From positions 2,852,001 to 2,916,000 of the forward strand of contig NZ_CP107976.1 in assembly GCF_036099295.1 (NCBI RefSeq): a stretch of DNA of 64,000 nt. Direction: 5' to 3'. Shown one piece after another: positions 7,906-18,136 of this stretch. The translations under genes and the position numbers were made by a program. Below the pieces are notes generated by a model that was not told the DNA's origin, searched no databases, and saw only the letters and a program-made list of their open reading frames with translations. Numbering within the stretch: the stretch's first letter is position 1; each line of letters opens with the position of its first letter. This DNA comes from Streptomyces sp. NBC_00358. Lineage in GTDB: Bacteria; Actinomycetota; Actinomycetes; Streptomycetales; Streptomycetaceae.

Positions 7906-10900
7906 TTACGAGCGCGGCTTCTCGCGCATCTCGTACGTCGCGATGACGTCGTCGACCTTGATGTCGTTGAAGTTGCCGAGGTTGATACCGCCCTCGAACC
8001 CTTCGCGGATCTCGGTGACGTCGTCCTTGAAGCGACGCAGCCCGGAGATGTTGAGGCTCTCCGCGATGACCTTGCCGTCGCGGACGAGTCGCGCCTTGGT
8101 GTTGCGCTTGACCTCGCCCGAGCGGACCAGGACACCGGCGATGTTGCCGAGCTTGGACGACTTGAAGACCTCGCGGATCTCCGCCGTGCCGAGCTCGACC
8201 TCCTCGTACTCCGGCTTGAGCATGCCCTTGAGGGCCGCTTCGATCTCCTCGATGGCCTGGTAGATCACCGAGTAGTACCGGACGTCGACGCCCTCGCGCT
8301 CCGCCATCTGCGCCGCGCGGCCCGCAGCGCGGACGTTGAAGCCGATGACGATGGCGTCGGAGCCGGTCGCCAGGTTGATGTCGGACTCGGTGACCGCACC
8401 CACACCGCGGTGCAGGACGCGGATGTCGACCTCGTCGCCGACGTCGAGCTGGAGCAGCGAGGACTCGAGAGCCTCCACCGAACCGGACGCGTCGCCCTTG
8501 ATGATGAGGTTGAGTTCCTGCACCAGACCGGCCTTGAGGGCCTCGTCCAGGTTCTCCAGGGAGAACCGGACACCCCGGCGGGCGAAGTTGGCGTTGCGCT
8601 CACGCGCCGCGCGCTTCTCGGCGATCTGACGCGCCGTGCGGTCCTCGTCGACAACCAGGAAGTTGTCGCCGGCGCCCGGGACGTTGGTGAGACCCAGGAC
8701 CAGGACGGGGGTCGACGGACCCGCTTCCTCGACGTTGTTGCCGTTGTCGTCGAGCATCGCCCGGACACGGCCGTACGCGTCGCCGACCACCATGGTGTCG
8801 CCGATGCGCAGCGTGCCGCGCTGGACCAGGACCGTCGAAACGGCACCGCGGCCGCGGTCGAGGTGGGACTCGATCGCGATGCCCTGCGCGTCCTGCTCCG
8901 GGTTGGCCCGCAGGTCGAGCGAGGCGTCCGCGGTCAGGACCACGGCCTCCAGCAGGGCGTCGATGTTCAGACCCTGCTTGGCGGAGATGTCGACGAACAT
9001 CGTGTCGCCGCCGTACTCCTCGGCCACCAGACCGAACTCGGTGAGCTGACCGCGCACCTTGGTCGGGTCCGCGCCCTCGACGTCGATCTTGTTGACCGCG
9101 ACCACGATCGGCACGTCGGCCGCCTTGGCGTGGTTCAGCGCCTCGATCGTCTGGGGCATCACACCGTCGTTGGCCGCCACCACGAGGATCGCGATGTCGG
9201 TCGACTTGGCACCACGGGCACGCATGGCGGTGAACGCCTCGTGACCGGGGGTGTCGATGAAGGTGATCTTGCGCTCTTCACCGTTGACCTCGGTCGCGAC
9301 CTGGTACGCGCCGATGTGCTGCGTGATACCGCCGGCCTCGCCCGCGACGACGTTCGTCTTGCGGATGGTGTCGAGAAGGCGGGTCTTACCGTGGTCGACG
9401 TGACCCATGACGGTCACGACCGGCGGACGGACCACGAGGTCGTCCTCGTCGCCCTCGTCCTCGCCGAACTCGATGTCGAAGGACTCGAGCAGCTCGCGGT
9501 CCTCCTCCTCGGGGCTGACGATCTCGAGGACGAAGTTCATCTCGTCCGCGAGGAGCTTCAGCGTCTCGTCGGAGACGGACTGCGTGGCAGTGACCATCTC
9601 GCCGAGGTTCATCATCACGCCGACGAGCGACGCCGGGTTGGCGCCGATCTTCTCGGCGAAGTCGGTGAGGGAGGCACCGCGCGACAGGCGGACGGACTGT
9701 CCGTTGCCGCGAGGCAGCATCACGCCGCCGACGGACGGGGCCTGCATGGCCTCGTACTCCTGGCGCCTCTGCCGCTTCGACTTGCGACCACGACGCGCCG
9801 GACCGCCGGGACGGCCGAACGCACCCTGTGTGCCACCACGGCCACCGGGACCACCCGGACGACCGCCGAAGCCGGGACGACCGCCGCCACCGCCACCGGG
9901 ACCACCGGGACGACCGGCGAAACCGCCGCCACCGCCACCGGGACCACCGGGACGACCGGCGAAACCGCCACCGCCGCCACCGGGACCGGCCGGACGACCG
10001 GCGAAGCCGCCACCGGGACGACCGCCGCCGCCACCGGGACCACCGGGACGACCGCCACCCGCACCGGGACCGCGGCCACCGGGGCCACCGCCGGGACGCG
10101 GGGAGCCCGCGGCCGGACGCTGAGGCATCATGCCGGGGTTCGGACGGTTACCGCCCGGACCGCCGCCGGGACGCGGAGCCTGCGGACGGGGCATGCCGCC
10201 CGGAGTGGGACGGGCACCGCCCGGACCGCCCTGCGGACGCGGAGCGCCGCCGGGACCGCCCTGGGGACGGGGAGCACGGTCCTGGCCGCCCGCGCCCTGC
10301 GGACGCGGACCACCGGGGGCACCGGCGCCACCGGGACGCGGGGCACCACCCGGACGGGGCGTCTGCGGACGCGCCATGCCGGTGGAGCCACCAGAGGTGA
10401 ACGGGTTGTTGCCCGGACGGGGACCGGCCGGACGGGCACCGGGACGCGGAGCCTGGCCGCCGGGACGCGGGGCGCCACCCTGACGGTCGCCGCGCTCGGA
10501 ACGCTCGGGACGCTCGGGACGGTCACCACGACCCTGACCACCCTGGCCGGGGCCACCGGCCGGACGGGCACCGGGACGCGGAGCCTGGCCCGCGGGACGC
10601 GGGGCGCCCGGACGGGGGGCACCCGCGGCGGGAGCCGAGGGGGTCGACGGCGCGACCGGCGCCGACGGCGGTGCGGTGAATTCGGCCGCGACCGGAGCCG
10701 GAGCCGCCGGAGCGGGCTTCGGGGCCGGCTTGGGACCGGGAGTCGGGCGCGGACCCGCGGCGGCCGGGGTGACCGGAGCAGTCGCGGGCGTCTCGGCCGC
10801 GGCCGGCTTCGGGGCCGGCGGGCGCGGGGCGGCCGGACGGGCCGCCTGCGCCGGAGAGGGGGCGCCCGGCTTCGCCGGGGCAGCCTTGCGCGGGGCGGGC

Positions 10901-11073
10901 TTGCCGCCACCGTTGCCCTGCTGGAGGGCATCTGTCAGTTTGCGTACGACGGGGGCCTCGATCGTCGAGGACGCCGAACGGACGAATTCACCGAGTTCTT
11001 GGAGCTTGGCCATGACGACCTTGCTCTCTACGCCGAACTCCTTGGCGAGTTCGTATACCCGGACCTTAGCCAC
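7906..11073 (-). CDS. infB: Translation initiation factor IF-2
   Basis: IF-2 is the GTPase that brings fMet-tRNA to the 30S subunit and promotes subunit joining. The product is 1055 residues. An N-terminal IF2N module ([18 protein letters not shown]) is followed by a Pro/Ala and then very Gly/Arg/Pro-rich linker (about 130-430) with many repeats of [14 protein letters not shown] type. A second IF2N-like segment, the G domain with G1 GHVDHGKT (about 555-562), IDTPGHEAF and NKID, and domains II-IV complete it. Long linkers of this kind are normal in Streptomyces. It is the last gene of the rimP operon and ends just before a strong terminator. The GC-rich repeats in the linker make assembly or slippage errors plausible, but the frame is intact. 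Confidence 0.98.
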   Translation of the reverse strand: MAKVRVYELAKEFGVESKVVMAKLQELGEFVRSASSTIEAPVVRKLTDALQQGNGGGKPAPRKAAPAKPGAPSPAQAARPAAPRPPAPKPAAAETPATAPVTPAAAGPRPTPGPKPAPKPAPAAPAPVAAEFTAPPSAPVAPSTPSAPAAGAPRPGAPRPAGQAPRPGARPAGGPGQGGQGRGDRPERPERSERGDRQGGAPRPGGQAPRPGARPAGPRPGNNPFTSGGSTGMARPQTPRPGGAPRPGGAGAPGGPRPQGAGGQDRAPRPQGGPGGAPRPQGGPGGARPTPGGMPRPQAPRPGGGPGGNRPNPGMMPQRPAAGSPRPGGGPGGRGPGAGGGRPGGPGGGGGRPGGGFAGRPAGPGGGGGGFAGRPGGPGGGGGGFAGRPGGPGGGGGGRPGFGGRPGGPGGRGGTQGAFGRPGGPARRGRKSKRQRRQEYEAMQAPSVGGVMLPRGNGQSVRLSRGASLTDFAEKIGANPASLVGVMMNLGEMVTATQSVSDETLKLLADEMNFVLEIVSPEEEDRELLESFDIEFGEDEGDEDDLVVRPPVVTVMGHVDHGKTRLLDTIRKTNVVAGEAGGITQHIGAYQVATEVNGEERKITFIDTPGHEAFTAMRARGAKSTDIAILVVAANDGVMPQTIEALNHAKAADVPIVVAVNKIDVEGADPTKVRGQLTEFGLVAEEYGGDTMFVDISAKQGLNIDALLEAVVLTADASLDLRANPEQDAQGIAIESHLDRGRGAVSTVLVQRGTLRIGDTMVVGDAYGRVRAMLDDNGNNVEEAGPSTPVLVLGLTNVPGAGDNFLVVDEDRTARQIAEKRAARERNANFARRGVRFSLENLDEALKAGLVQELNLIIKGDASGSVEALESSLLQLDVGDEVDIRVLHRGVGAVTESDINLATGSDAIVIGFNVRAAGRAAQMAEREGVDVRYYSVIYQAIEEIEAALKGMLKPEYEEVELGTAEIREVFKSSKLGNIAGVLVRSGEVKRNTKARLVRDGKVIAESLNISGLRRFKDDVTEIREGFEGGINLGNFNDIKVDDVIATYEMREKPRS

Positions 11074-11222
11074 TTCGCTCCTTTTAGGTCCGGGTCTGCG
11101 TCCGGACCGTCGCTACTTCATGGGCGTACTCATCGCGTGCTCATCGAGTGCTCATCGCAATCTCGACCTACTTCCAACTCGCGGAATACCAGGGCCGCAC
11201 GGAGGTTCCGTACGACGCTCTC

Positions 11223-11501
11223 TTACGGGTTTGCCTGCTCGACGTAGAGGCGCAGCGCCTCGGTGTCGAGCGGTCCCGGAGCGCGCAGCGCCCGCGGGAT
11301 CGCCCGGCGGCGGACCGCCAGATCGAGACAGACCAGAACGGGATGCACGTACGCACCCCGGCCGGGCAGCGTACCGCGATGATCGGGGGCGCATTCACCC
11401 TCGACCGCCACGATCCGCAGCAAGTCTCTCTTGGCCGCTCGCTCCCGGCACCCCACACAGGTGCGTTCAGGGCATGCGCGGGCTCGCGTCCGGCCAGACA
11501 C
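11223..11501 (-). CDS. ylxR: YlxR (DUF448) RNA-binding protein
   Basis: A 92-residue basic protein of the YlxR/DUF448 family, always found between nusA and infB. It has the family signature PERTCVGCRERAAKRDLLRIV near residues 11-31 and the GRGAYVHP motif. Family members bind RNA and modulate transcription or RNase P in Bacillus and Clostridium; the actinobacterial role is inferred. It lies in the operon rimP-nusA-ylxR-infB with about 100-150 bp gaps on each side. Confidence 0.93.
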   Translation of the reverse strand: MSGRTRARACPERTCVGCRERAAKRDLLRIVAVEGECAPDHRGTLPGRGAYVHPVLVCLDLAVRRRAIPRALRAPGPLDTEALRLYVEQANP

Positions 11502-11602
11502 TCTTAAGTCTACCTCCCCGTACCGACCTCACCCCTTTGGGGCAAGAATCGAACGGTTGTTGTCGTGATGTAAGCGATCCGCGGGCCGGATCTATTCCCG
11601 GC

Positions 11603-12598
11603 CTATTCCCCGCGCCGCTCGGGCTGCTCGGTGTCCGGACGGATGTCGATCCGCCAGCCGGTGAGGCGGGCGGCGAGGCGGGCGTTCTGGCCCTCCTTGC
11701 CGATCGCCAGCGAGAGCTGGTAGTCGGGGACCGTCACGCGCGCGGAGCGGGCCGCGAGGTCGACGACCTCGACCTTGGAGACACGGGCCGGCGAGAGCGC
11801 GTTCGCCACCATGTCGGCCGGGTCGTCCGACCAGTCCACGATGTCGATCTTCTCGCCGTTGAGCTCGGCCATCACGTTGCGCACCCGGCCGCCCATCGGG
11901 CCGATGCAGGCGCCCTTGGCGTTCAGACCGCTGCGGTTGGACCGGACGGCGATCTTCGTGCGGTGGCCGGCCTCGCGGGCGATGGCGGCGATCTCGACGG
12001 AACCGTCGGCGATCTCCGGAACCTCCAGCGCGAAGAGCTTCTTCACGAGGTTGGGGTGCGTACGGGACAGGGTCACGGACGGGCCGCGGACACCCTTCGC
12101 CACCCGTACGACGTACGAGCGCAGGCGCAGGCCGTGCTCGTAGTTCTCGCCGGGGACCTGCTCCTGCACCGGCAGGATGGCCTCCAGCTTGCCGATGTCG
12201 ACCAGCACGTTCTTCGGGTCACGGCCCTGCTGGACCACACCGGTGACGATGTCGCCCTCGCGGCCCGCGTACTCGCCGAGGGTCGCGTCGTCCTGCGCGT
12301 CCCGCAGACGCTGCAGGATGACCTGCTTGGCGGTGGTCGCGGCGATCCGGCCGAACCCCGACGGGGTGTCGTCGAACTCGCGCGCCTCCTGCCCCTCCTC
12401 CAGATCCTCGGGGTCCTCCTTCGCCCACACGGTCACATGACCGGTCTCCCGGTCGAGTTTCACGCGCGCGCGACGGCGGCTTCCCTCGGTGCGGTGGTAG
12501 GCGATGAGGAGGGCCGACTCGATCGCCTCGACCAGCAGGTCGAAGGAGATCTCCTTCTCCCGCACCAAACCCCGCAGGGCGCTCATGTCGATGTCCAC
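11603..12598 (-). CDS. nusA: Transcription termination/antitermination factor NusA
   Basis: NusA binds RNA polymerase and nascent RNA and controls pausing, termination and antitermination. The 331-residue product has the N-terminal polymerase-binding region, an S1 domain (about 110-200) and two KH domains ending with the signature [24 protein letters not shown] near residues 290-313. It stops shortly after KH2 and lacks the acidic repeats of E. coli NusA, as is usual in actinobacteria. The start is [11 protein letters not shown]. It lies two bases downstream of rimP, consistent with coupled translation. Confidence 0.97.
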   Translation of the reverse strand: MDIDMSALRGLVREKEISFDLLVEAIESALLIAYHRTEGSRRRARVKLDRETGHVTVWAKEDPEDLEEGQEAREFDDTPSGFGRIAATTAKQVILQRLRDAQDDATLGEYAGREGDIVTGVVQQGRDPKNVLVDIGKLEAILPVQEQVPGENYEHGLRLRSYVVRVAKGVRGPSVTLSRTHPNLVKKLFALEVPEIADGSVEIAAIAREAGHRTKIAVRSNRSGLNAKGACIGPMGGRVRNVMAELNGEKIDIVDWSDDPADMVANALSPARVSKVEVVDLAARSARVTVPDYQLSLAIGKEGQNARLAARLTGWRIDIRPDTEQPERRGE

Positions 12599-12600
12599 GG

Positions 12601-13098
12601 CTACGCCTCCTCTTCCTTCTTGTCCTTGCGGCTGAACTCGACCTGGACGCGGGCCTTGACGACGTCCGCGAAGGCGAGCCGCTTGGCGGTGGGCTTGCGC
12701 CCCTTCACGCCCGGCACTTCGACATCCAGACCGTCGTCGTCGACCCGCAGGATCCTGGCGAGCAGTTCTTCGTTGTCCGCCAGCTGGAACTTCACCAGGC
12801 GGTCGGTGGCGCGTACGTAGTGGCGGTGTTCCTTGAGCTCGCGCTCGGCACCGGGGGTTCCGACTTCGAGGGTGTACTCACCCGCGCCCATCGCGTCCGT
12901 CTCGTCGAGTTTCGCCGAGAGCGCGCGGCTCACATCGGCGATCGCGTCCAGGTCGGCACCTTCGTCCGAATCCACGACGACGCGCAGAACACGCTTGCGG
13001 CCTACGGTCTCCACTTCGATCTCTTCCAGATCGAGGCCCTGGGAGCTCACGAGCGGATCCAGGAGTTCTCGCAGCCTCTCGCTCTGGGTCGTGCTCAT
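12601..13098 (-). CDS. rimP: Ribosome maturation factor RimP
   Basis: RimP assists early 30S assembly. The 165-residue product shows the N-terminal [35 protein letters not shown] region and the [14 protein letters not shown] loop, with a C-terminal SH3-like domain ending in a Lys/Glu-rich tail ([10 protein letters not shown]). It is the first gene of the leftward operon; the divergent 252-bp gap to the lipoprotein gene at 13351 must contain the promoters for both directions. Confidence 0.96.
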   Translation of the reverse strand: MSTTQSERLRELLDPLVSSQGLDLEEIEVETVGRKRVLRVVVDSDEGADLDAIADVSRALSAKLDETDAMGAGEYTLEVGTPGAERELKEHRHYVRATDRLVKFQLADNEELLARILRVDDDGLDVEVPGVKGRKPTAKRLAFADVVKARVQVEFSRKDKKEEEA

Positions 13099-13350
13099 CC
13101 GGGTGACTCCTCGGCCGCGTGTGCTGTTGTGGGTTGGTCGCGTGTCAGCTCAAAGGGTATCCGGTCGCGGAGGGTGTTGCCGTCCACCGGGACGCGTGCG
13201 CTCGCGGCGGCGGGTACCGGAGGGCGTCCGTGAAATCGCGGCCGAGACAGTTGGAGGAGAGCCGCTGGGCGGTGATCGGCCGATGCGCGGGTACCGTGAT
13301 CACGGGCAGCTCGCCCATACATTCGTACGAGCCCTCCGAGGACGTCTGCC

Positions 13351-14025
13351 GTGTCGTTCCCCCTGCCGTCGCGCACCCCGTCGGGTCCGCGCCGAAGGAC
13401 CCTGCTCGCGGCCGCCGCGGGCGCCTTCGCGCTGGCCGGCTGTTCCGCTCCCGAGCCGTCCGGCGAAACGACGGGCGGCAGCCCCTCGGCCGCGGACCGG
13501 GCCCGCGCGCGTGCGGCCCGCGACAGCCTGACGCTCTCCGACCGGTACACGGCGGTGATCACCGCCCATCCGGAGCTGGCGGAGCGGCTCGTCCCGCTGC
13601 GGGCGGAGGTCTTCCGGCACGTGAAGGCGTTCGGAGGCGGCGACGCGGGGGCGTCGGCGTCCCCGGCCGCATCCACTTCGGCTTCGGCATCCGTGTCCGG
13701 GTCCGCTTCGCCCACGGCGTCCACCTCGTCCACGGCTTCCCCGTCCGGCTCTGCGTCCTCGGCGTCCGCGTCCTCGTCGGGGTCCCCGTCGGCTTCGAGC
13801 CCTACGTCCAGCACGGCGTCGGCGTCGGCGGCGGCCGGCGCCTCCCCCGGTGTGGCGACCCGGCCCAAGGACGCGCTCAGGGACCTCGCCGCCGCCGAAC
13901 TCGCGTTCGCGGACGAGCGGACACGGGCCCTGGTGGAGGTTCCCGGTGAGCTCGCCCGGCTGCTCGCCTCGGTGGCGGCGGCCGGTGCGGCCCACGCGTT
14001 TCTGCTGACGAAGGCGGCCAAGTGA
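13351..14025 (+). CDS. Tat-type lipoprotein with Ser/Ala-rich linker
   Basis: A 224-residue predicted lipoprotein. The N terminus contains PRRRTLLAAAAGAFALAGC, a twin-arginine-like segment followed by a lipobox (LAGC) near residue 31. The mature part has a short helical segment, then about 50 residues made mostly of Ser, Ala, Thr, Pro and Gly (residues ~108-165), then a second helical segment rich in Ala and Leu. I recognise no catalytic motif. Its stop overlaps the GTG start of the DUF4439 gene (GTGA), so the two are coupled and probably act together at the cell envelope. Confidence 0.8.
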   Translation: MSFPLPSRTPSGPRRRTLLAAAAGAFALAGCSAPEPSGETTGGSPSAADRARARAARDSLTLSDRYTAVITAHPELAERLVPLRAEVFRHVKAFGGGDAGASASPAASTSASASVSGSASPTASTSSTASPSGSASSASASSSGSPSASSPTSSTASASAAAGASPGVATRPKDALRDLAAAELAFADERTRALVEVPGELARLLASVAAAGAAHAFLLTKAAK

Positions 14026-14495
14026 GCAAGCGGAAGATGACCGAGGAAGCCGAACTCAAGGCCACGCAGGCCGCGTTGGCCGCCGAGCACGCGGCCGTCT
14101 ACGGCTACGGCGTGGTCGGCGGCCGGATCGGCGAGGCCCGGCAGCCGGACGCCCGGTCGGCGTACGACGCCCATCGGGCACGCCGGGACGAACTGGTGCG
14201 GGCCGTGAAGGACCTGGGCGGTACGCCCGAGGCCGCGTCGGCCGCGTACATGCTGCCGTTCCCGGTGACGGACACCGCCGCGGCCATACGGTTCGCGACC
14301 GAGCTGGAGGAGCGGGTGGCCGACGTGTACTCCGACCTCGTGCGCGCCGCCACGGGCGACCGGCGGCGCATGGCGGCCGGGGCGCTGCGGGAGGCCGCGG
14401 TCCGTGCGGTCCGCTGGAGCGGCGAGAGCGTAGCCTTCCCTGGGCTCGCCGAGCGGGCGGGCACCCCGTCCGCCACGGCACCCTCGCCGACGTAA
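14022..14495 (+). CDS. Ferritin-like DUF4439 protein
   Basis: A 157-residue protein with the DUF4439 ferritin-like pattern. Helices carry AALAAEHAAVYGYGVVGGRIG near the N terminus, AHRARRDELVRAV in the middle, and ELEERVADVYSDLVRAA further on. Glu and His residues at ferritin-like positions suggest a four-helix bundle that may bind metal; no function is known. The GTG start overlaps the upstream lipoprotein stop by four bases. No signal peptide is seen, although its partner is exported. Confidence 0.82.
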   Translation: MSKRKMTEEAELKATQAALAAEHAAVYGYGVVGGRIGEARQPDARSAYDAHRARRDELVRAVKDLGGTPEAASAAYMLPFPVTDTAAAIRFATELEERVADVYSDLVRAATGDRRRMAAGALREAAVRAVRWSGESVAFPGLAERAGTPSATAPSPT

Positions 14496-14522
14496 CGCGA
14501 CCTGGAAGGGAACATCCCGCGC

Positions 14523-15479
14523 ATGGACCCGCGCATGGCCTTCGAACCGCCGCAGCGCCTTCTCCGGGCGCTCGGCGAGACCCGCCGGAGCGGGCCGGAG
14601 GAGCCCGGCAAGGCCGACGAGTGGCTGGAGAAGCTGCCCGAGCTGGCCCGACAGGCCGTCGATCTGCGCGAGTTGACCGTGGAGCGGGTGCAGGCACCGG
14701 GCGGGCGCAGCAGTCTGGTCGTCCTGGTGCGGCAGGCCGACGGGACACCCGCCGTCCTGAAACTGGCACCCGACCGGGCGCGGCCGGAGAGCGAGCGGGC
14801 CGCGCTCGCCCACTGGGACGGCCGCGGCGCGGTCCGCCTCCTCGACCTCGGCGACACCGCCGACGTCCACGGCGCCCCGGGCGTCCTGCTGCTGGAGCGG
14901 CTGCACCCGGACCTCTCCGTCCGGTCGCTGCCCGAGGCGAAGGCCCTGCTGGAAGCGGCGGGGACGTTGCGCCGACTGTGGGTCGAGCCGCCCGCGGGCC
15001 CGGTCTTCGAGACCGTCGCGGAGCGGACCGGGCGGCAGGCCGAGGCCATGCGGACCACGGCCGAGACCGGTACCGGTACCGAGGTACGGGCCCTGGTCGA
15101 CGCCGCGCTCGCGGCCCGGGACGAACTGCTGGCCGGGCCGCCCGAGGCACGGCTGCTGCACGGCACCTTCCGGCAGAGCAAGGTACTCGCCGGGGACCGC
15201 GCGCCCTGGCTGGCGGTGGGGCCGGACCCGGTGGTCGGCGAGTGCGCGTTCGACCTGGCCCGGCTGGTCCGCGACCGGGTCGAGGACCTGATCGCGTCGC
15301 CGTCGGGGGCGTCGATCACGCGCCGCCGGGTGAAGCGGCTGGCCGAGTCGCTGGACGTGGACCAGGAGCGGCTGCGCGGCTGGACCCTGTTCCGCGCCGT
15401 CGAGTCGGGCGTCCGGGCGGGCCGGGTCGGCCGCCTCCGCGACGCCGAACTGCTCCTGGAGTTCGCCGGCTGGCTCTAG
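14523..15479 (+). CDS. Aminoglycoside-phosphotransferase-like protein with degenerate active site
   Basis: A 318-residue protein resembling the aminoglycoside / streptomycin 6-kinase family. The N-lobe nucleotide-binding area (PAVLKLAPDRARPESERAAL) and the C-terminal GECAFDLARLVRDR segment are recognisable. The catalytic HGDxxxxN motif instead reads HGTFRQSK (His213, Thr215), so both the catalytic Asp and the metal-binding Asn are replaced. It may therefore bind substrates without kinase activity or act as a scaffold. It lies 27 bases downstream of the DUF4439 gene and is probably cotranscribed. An internal ATG 12 bases in is an alternative start. Confidence 0.78.
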   Translation: MDPRMAFEPPQRLLRALGETRRSGPEEPGKADEWLEKLPELARQAVDLRELTVERVQAPGGRSSLVVLVRQADGTPAVLKLAPDRARPESERAALAHWDGRGAVRLLDLGDTADVHGAPGVLLLERLHPDLSVRSLPEAKALLEAAGTLRRLWVEPPAGPVFETVAERTGRQAEAMRTTAETGTGTEVRALVDAALAARDELLAGPPEARLLHGTFRQSKVLAGDRAPWLAVGPDPVVGECAFDLARLVRDRVEDLIASPSGASITRRRVKRLAESLDVDQERLRGWTLFRAVESGVRAGRVGRLRDAELLLEFAGWL

Positions 15480-15665
15480 CCCCTCGACTCCGCGTGCGCT
15501 CCTGCGAGTTCGGGGATCGATCACCGGCGTACCGCCACCGGGGCGCGGCACACCGCGGAGCGTCCGACGCACGACCCGCACGGCGCACGCCATATGACGG
15601 TCCGTCATGTCCTGTCCGGGCAAAGGCCCCGCACATGGCAAAGGCCCGCACGCGGCAGAAGAAGA

Positions 15666-15728
15666 GGCGCCCGCGCCGGGCAGACGAACGGCGACGCCCC
15701 GCCCCTCCTAAGAGGGGCCGCGGGCGCC
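15666..15728. terminator. Nested bidirectional terminator between convergent genes
   Basis: An inner hairpin GCCCCT/AGGGGC (15701-15706 with 15713-15718) is enclosed by a 10-bp stem GGCGCCCGCG/CGCGGGCGCC (15666-15675 with 15719-15728). It lies 15 bases after the proS stop and also faces the kinase-like gene, so it can serve both strands. Confidence 0.7.
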
Positions 15729-15742
15729 GCCGGGTGAAACGG

Positions 15743-17434
15743 TCAGGCCGTCAGGCGGGCGATCGCCTCGTCGACGGTCAGTTCCTCGCGCTCGCCGGTA
15801 CGGCGGTCCTTCAGCTCCACGACGCCCTCGGCCGAGCGGCGGCCGGCGACCAGGATCGTCGGGACGCCGATGAGCTCGGCGTCGGTGAACTTCACGCCCG
15901 GGGAGACACCGGCACGGTCGTCGACCAGGACGCGGACGCCCGCGGCACCGAGCTTCTCGGACACGTCGAGCGCCAGCTCGGTCTGGAGGGCCTTGCCCGC
16001 GGCGACCACGTGCACGTCGGCGGGAGCGATCTCCTTGGGCCAGCACAGTCCCTGGTCGTCCGCCGACTGCTCGGCCAGCGCGGCGACCGCGCGGGAGACG
16101 CCGATGCCGTACGAGCCCATGGTCACGCGGACCGGCTTGCCCTGCTGCCCGAGAACGTCGAGGCCGAAGGTGTCGGCGTACTTGCGGCCGAGCTGGAAGA
16201 TGTGGCCGATCTCGATGGCGCGGTCCATCTTGAGGCCGGTGCCGCACGCGGGGCAGGGGTCGCCCTCCTGCACCACGACGACGTCGAGGTAGTCGTCGAC
16301 CTCGAAGTCGCGGCCGGCCACGACGTTCTTCGCATGCTTGTTGATCTTGTTGGCGCCGGTGATCCAGGCCGTGCCGGGCGCGATGCGCGGGTCGGCGATG
16401 TAGCGGACCTTCTCCAGGCCCTGCGGGCCCACGTAGCCGCGTACGAGATCGCCCCGGCCCTCGAAGTCCTCGGCCGTGACGAGCTCGACGACGGCCGGGG
16501 CGAGGTGCTCGCCCAGCTTGCCGAGGTCGACCTCGCGGTCGCCGGGGACGCCCACGGCCACGATCTCGCCGTCGACCTTGACCAGCAGGTTCTTCAGGGT
16601 CGCGGAGGCGGGCACGCCGAGGTGCTCGGCGAGGGTCTCGATCGTCGGGGTGTCGGGGGTGTCCAGTTCCTCGACCGCGCCGTGCTCCTCGGAGACGGGC
16701 GTGAGCTTGAAGGTCACGGCCTCCGTGTTGGCGGCGTAGTCGCAGGCCGGGCAGTCCACGAAGGTGTCCTCGCCGGCGGCGGCGGGCGCGAGGAACTCCT
16801 CGGAGGCGGAGCCGCCCATGGCGCCGGAGACGGCGGACACGATGCGGTAGTCGAGGCCGATGCGCGCGAAGATCTTCTGGTAGGCCGCGCGGTGCAGCCC
16901 GTAGGACTCGGCGAGGCCCTCGTCCGTGATGTCGAAGGAGTACGAGTCCTTCATCTGGAACTCGCGGCCGCGCAGCACGCCGGAACGCGGGCGGGCCTCG
17001 TCGCGGTACTTCGTCTGGATCTGGTAGAGCATGACCGGCAGGTCCTTGTACGAGGCCACCTGGTCCTTCACGACCAGGGTGAAGATCTCCTCGTGCGTCG
17101 GGCCGAGCAGGTACTCCGCGCCCTTGCGGTCCTTGAGGCGGAAGAGGAGGTCGCCGTACTCCTCCCAGCGCGCCGAGGCCTCGTAGGGCTCCTTGGGCAG
17201 CAGGGCCGGAAGCAGGACCTCCTGGGCGCCGATCGCGTCCATCTCCTCGCGGACCACGCGGGAGATGTTGTCCAGGACCTTCTTGCCGAGCGGCAGCCAG
17301 GTCCAGATGCCCGCGGCGTTGCGCCGTACGTAGCCGGCGCGGACGAGCAGCTTGTGGCTGAGCGTCTCGGCGTCCGCCGGGTCGTCACGCAATGTCTTGA
17401 CCATCAAACGGGACATGCGCTGGACCTGGGCCAT
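15743..17434 (-). CDS. proS: Prolyl-tRNA synthetase
   Basis: ProS charges tRNA-Pro in the cytoplasm. The 563-residue product is the bacterial-type class II enzyme. Motif 2 region [24 protein letters not shown] (about 145-170) is followed by an inserted YbaK-like editing domain (about 230-380) and motif 3 [15 protein letters not shown] (about 445), with a C-terminal anticodon-binding domain. The ATG start gives [35 protein letters not shown], as in other actinobacteria. It is transcribed alone, with a terminator immediately downstream. Confidence 0.97.
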   Translation of the reverse strand: MAQVQRMSRLMVKTLRDDPADAETLSHKLLVRAGYVRRNAAGIWTWLPLGKKVLDNISRVVREEMDAIGAQEVLLPALLPKEPYEASARWEEYGDLLFRLKDRKGAEYLLGPTHEEIFTLVVKDQVASYKDLPVMLYQIQTKYRDEARPRSGVLRGREFQMKDSYSFDITDEGLAESYGLHRAAYQKIFARIGLDYRIVSAVSGAMGGSASEEFLAPAAAGEDTFVDCPACDYAANTEAVTFKLTPVSEEHGAVEELDTPDTPTIETLAEHLGVPASATLKNLLVKVDGEIVAVGVPGDREVDLGKLGEHLAPAVVELVTAEDFEGRGDLVRGYVGPQGLEKVRYIADPRIAPGTAWITGANKINKHAKNVVAGRDFEVDDYLDVVVVQEGDPCPACGTGLKMDRAIEIGHIFQLGRKYADTFGLDVLGQQGKPVRVTMGSYGIGVSRAVAALAEQSADDQGLCWPKEIAPADVHVVAAGKALQTELALDVSEKLGAAGVRVLVDDRAGVSPGVKFTDAELIGVPTILVAGRRSAEGVVELKDRRTGEREELTVDEAIARLTA

Positions 17435-17505
17435 GATTCTCGACTCCTGCTGCGTAAGGGTGATGCCTGGAGGTTAGCCGGGCAGCGGCCGTCCCCGGAA
17501 ATCCA

Positions 17506-18075
17506 TTAGCGGTGTCGCAGCGGAAGCGGGGCGCCCATCACGGCGTAAGGCTTGGGTGCGCTGGGGAACAGGACCTGCCGTGCGAGGTCCTCGTAGCCGA
17601 GCGAGCGGTACAGGCCGCGGGCCGGGCTGTCGAAGTCGATCGCGGAGAGGATCGAGCGCGGTTCGGTCGCGGTGTCCGTGATGGCGGTGATCAGCGCGCG
17701 GCCGACACCGCGGTTCTGGAACCGGGGGTGGACGTGCAGTTCGGTGATCACGAAGGAGTCGTCGAGCCAGCCGTCGTGGCCCCGGCCGCGCAGATACGGT
17801 TCGACGACGGTGGACCACCAGTGCGCGCGGTCGTTGGGCATGCCGTAGACGAAGCCGACCAGGCGTCCGTCGGCGGTGGTCGCGCCGAGCGCGTGGGCTC
17901 CCGGGTAGGTGATGTGGCGCAGCACGATCTGACGGCGTACGGCGATCTCGTCCGCGCCGAGCCCGAAGGCCAGCGCCTGCACGGCGAGCGCCTCGTCGAC
18001 GCGCGCGGCGAGGTCCAGCGGGCCGAGGAGCACGTCGTCGGAGTCGCGGGGGCCGTGACCGGGGAAGCGCAGCAT
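17506..18075 (-). CDS. GNAT family N-acetyltransferase
   Basis: A 189-residue GNAT protein. The acetyl-CoA pyrophosphate-binding motif is HVHPRFQNRGVGRALI near residues 118-133, preceded by the LVGFVYGMPND strand and followed by LYRSLGYEDLARQVLFP. The substrate is unknown. It lies 71 bases upstream of proS and 61 bases downstream of a second GNAT gene, all on the minus strand, so the three could be read together, but this is inferred only from spacing. Confidence 0.85.
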   Translation of the reverse strand: MLRFPGHGPRDSDDVLLGPLDLAARVDEALAVQALAFGLGADEIAVRRQIVLRHITYPGAHALGATTADGRLVGFVYGMPNDRAHWWSTVVEPYLRGRGHDGWLDDSFVITELHVHPRFQNRGVGRALITAITDTATEPRSILSAIDFDSPARGLYRSLGYEDLARQVLFPSAPKPYAVMGAPLPLRHR

Positions 18076-18136
18076 GCCGGGAGACTACCTGGCGGACAGC
18101 GGGACATGTGAGGTCCCGGCGAGCCCGCGCCGGGCG

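Noticed and set aside
7669..11247. Plus-strand open frame of 1192 codons opposite infB
   Set aside because: Antisense shadow of infB; it consists of Thr/Gly/Arg repeats mirroring the IF-2 linker.
14523..15479. Aminoglycoside resistance gene
   Set aside because: The catalytic HGDxxxxN motif is destroyed (HGTFRQSK), so resistance cannot be claimed.
15634..15740. Small Lys/Arg-rich peptide starting MAKARTRQKKRRPRR
   Set aside because: Its reading frame continues into antisense proS and spans the terminator hairpins; it is probably coincidental, and no Shine-Dalgarno is convincing.
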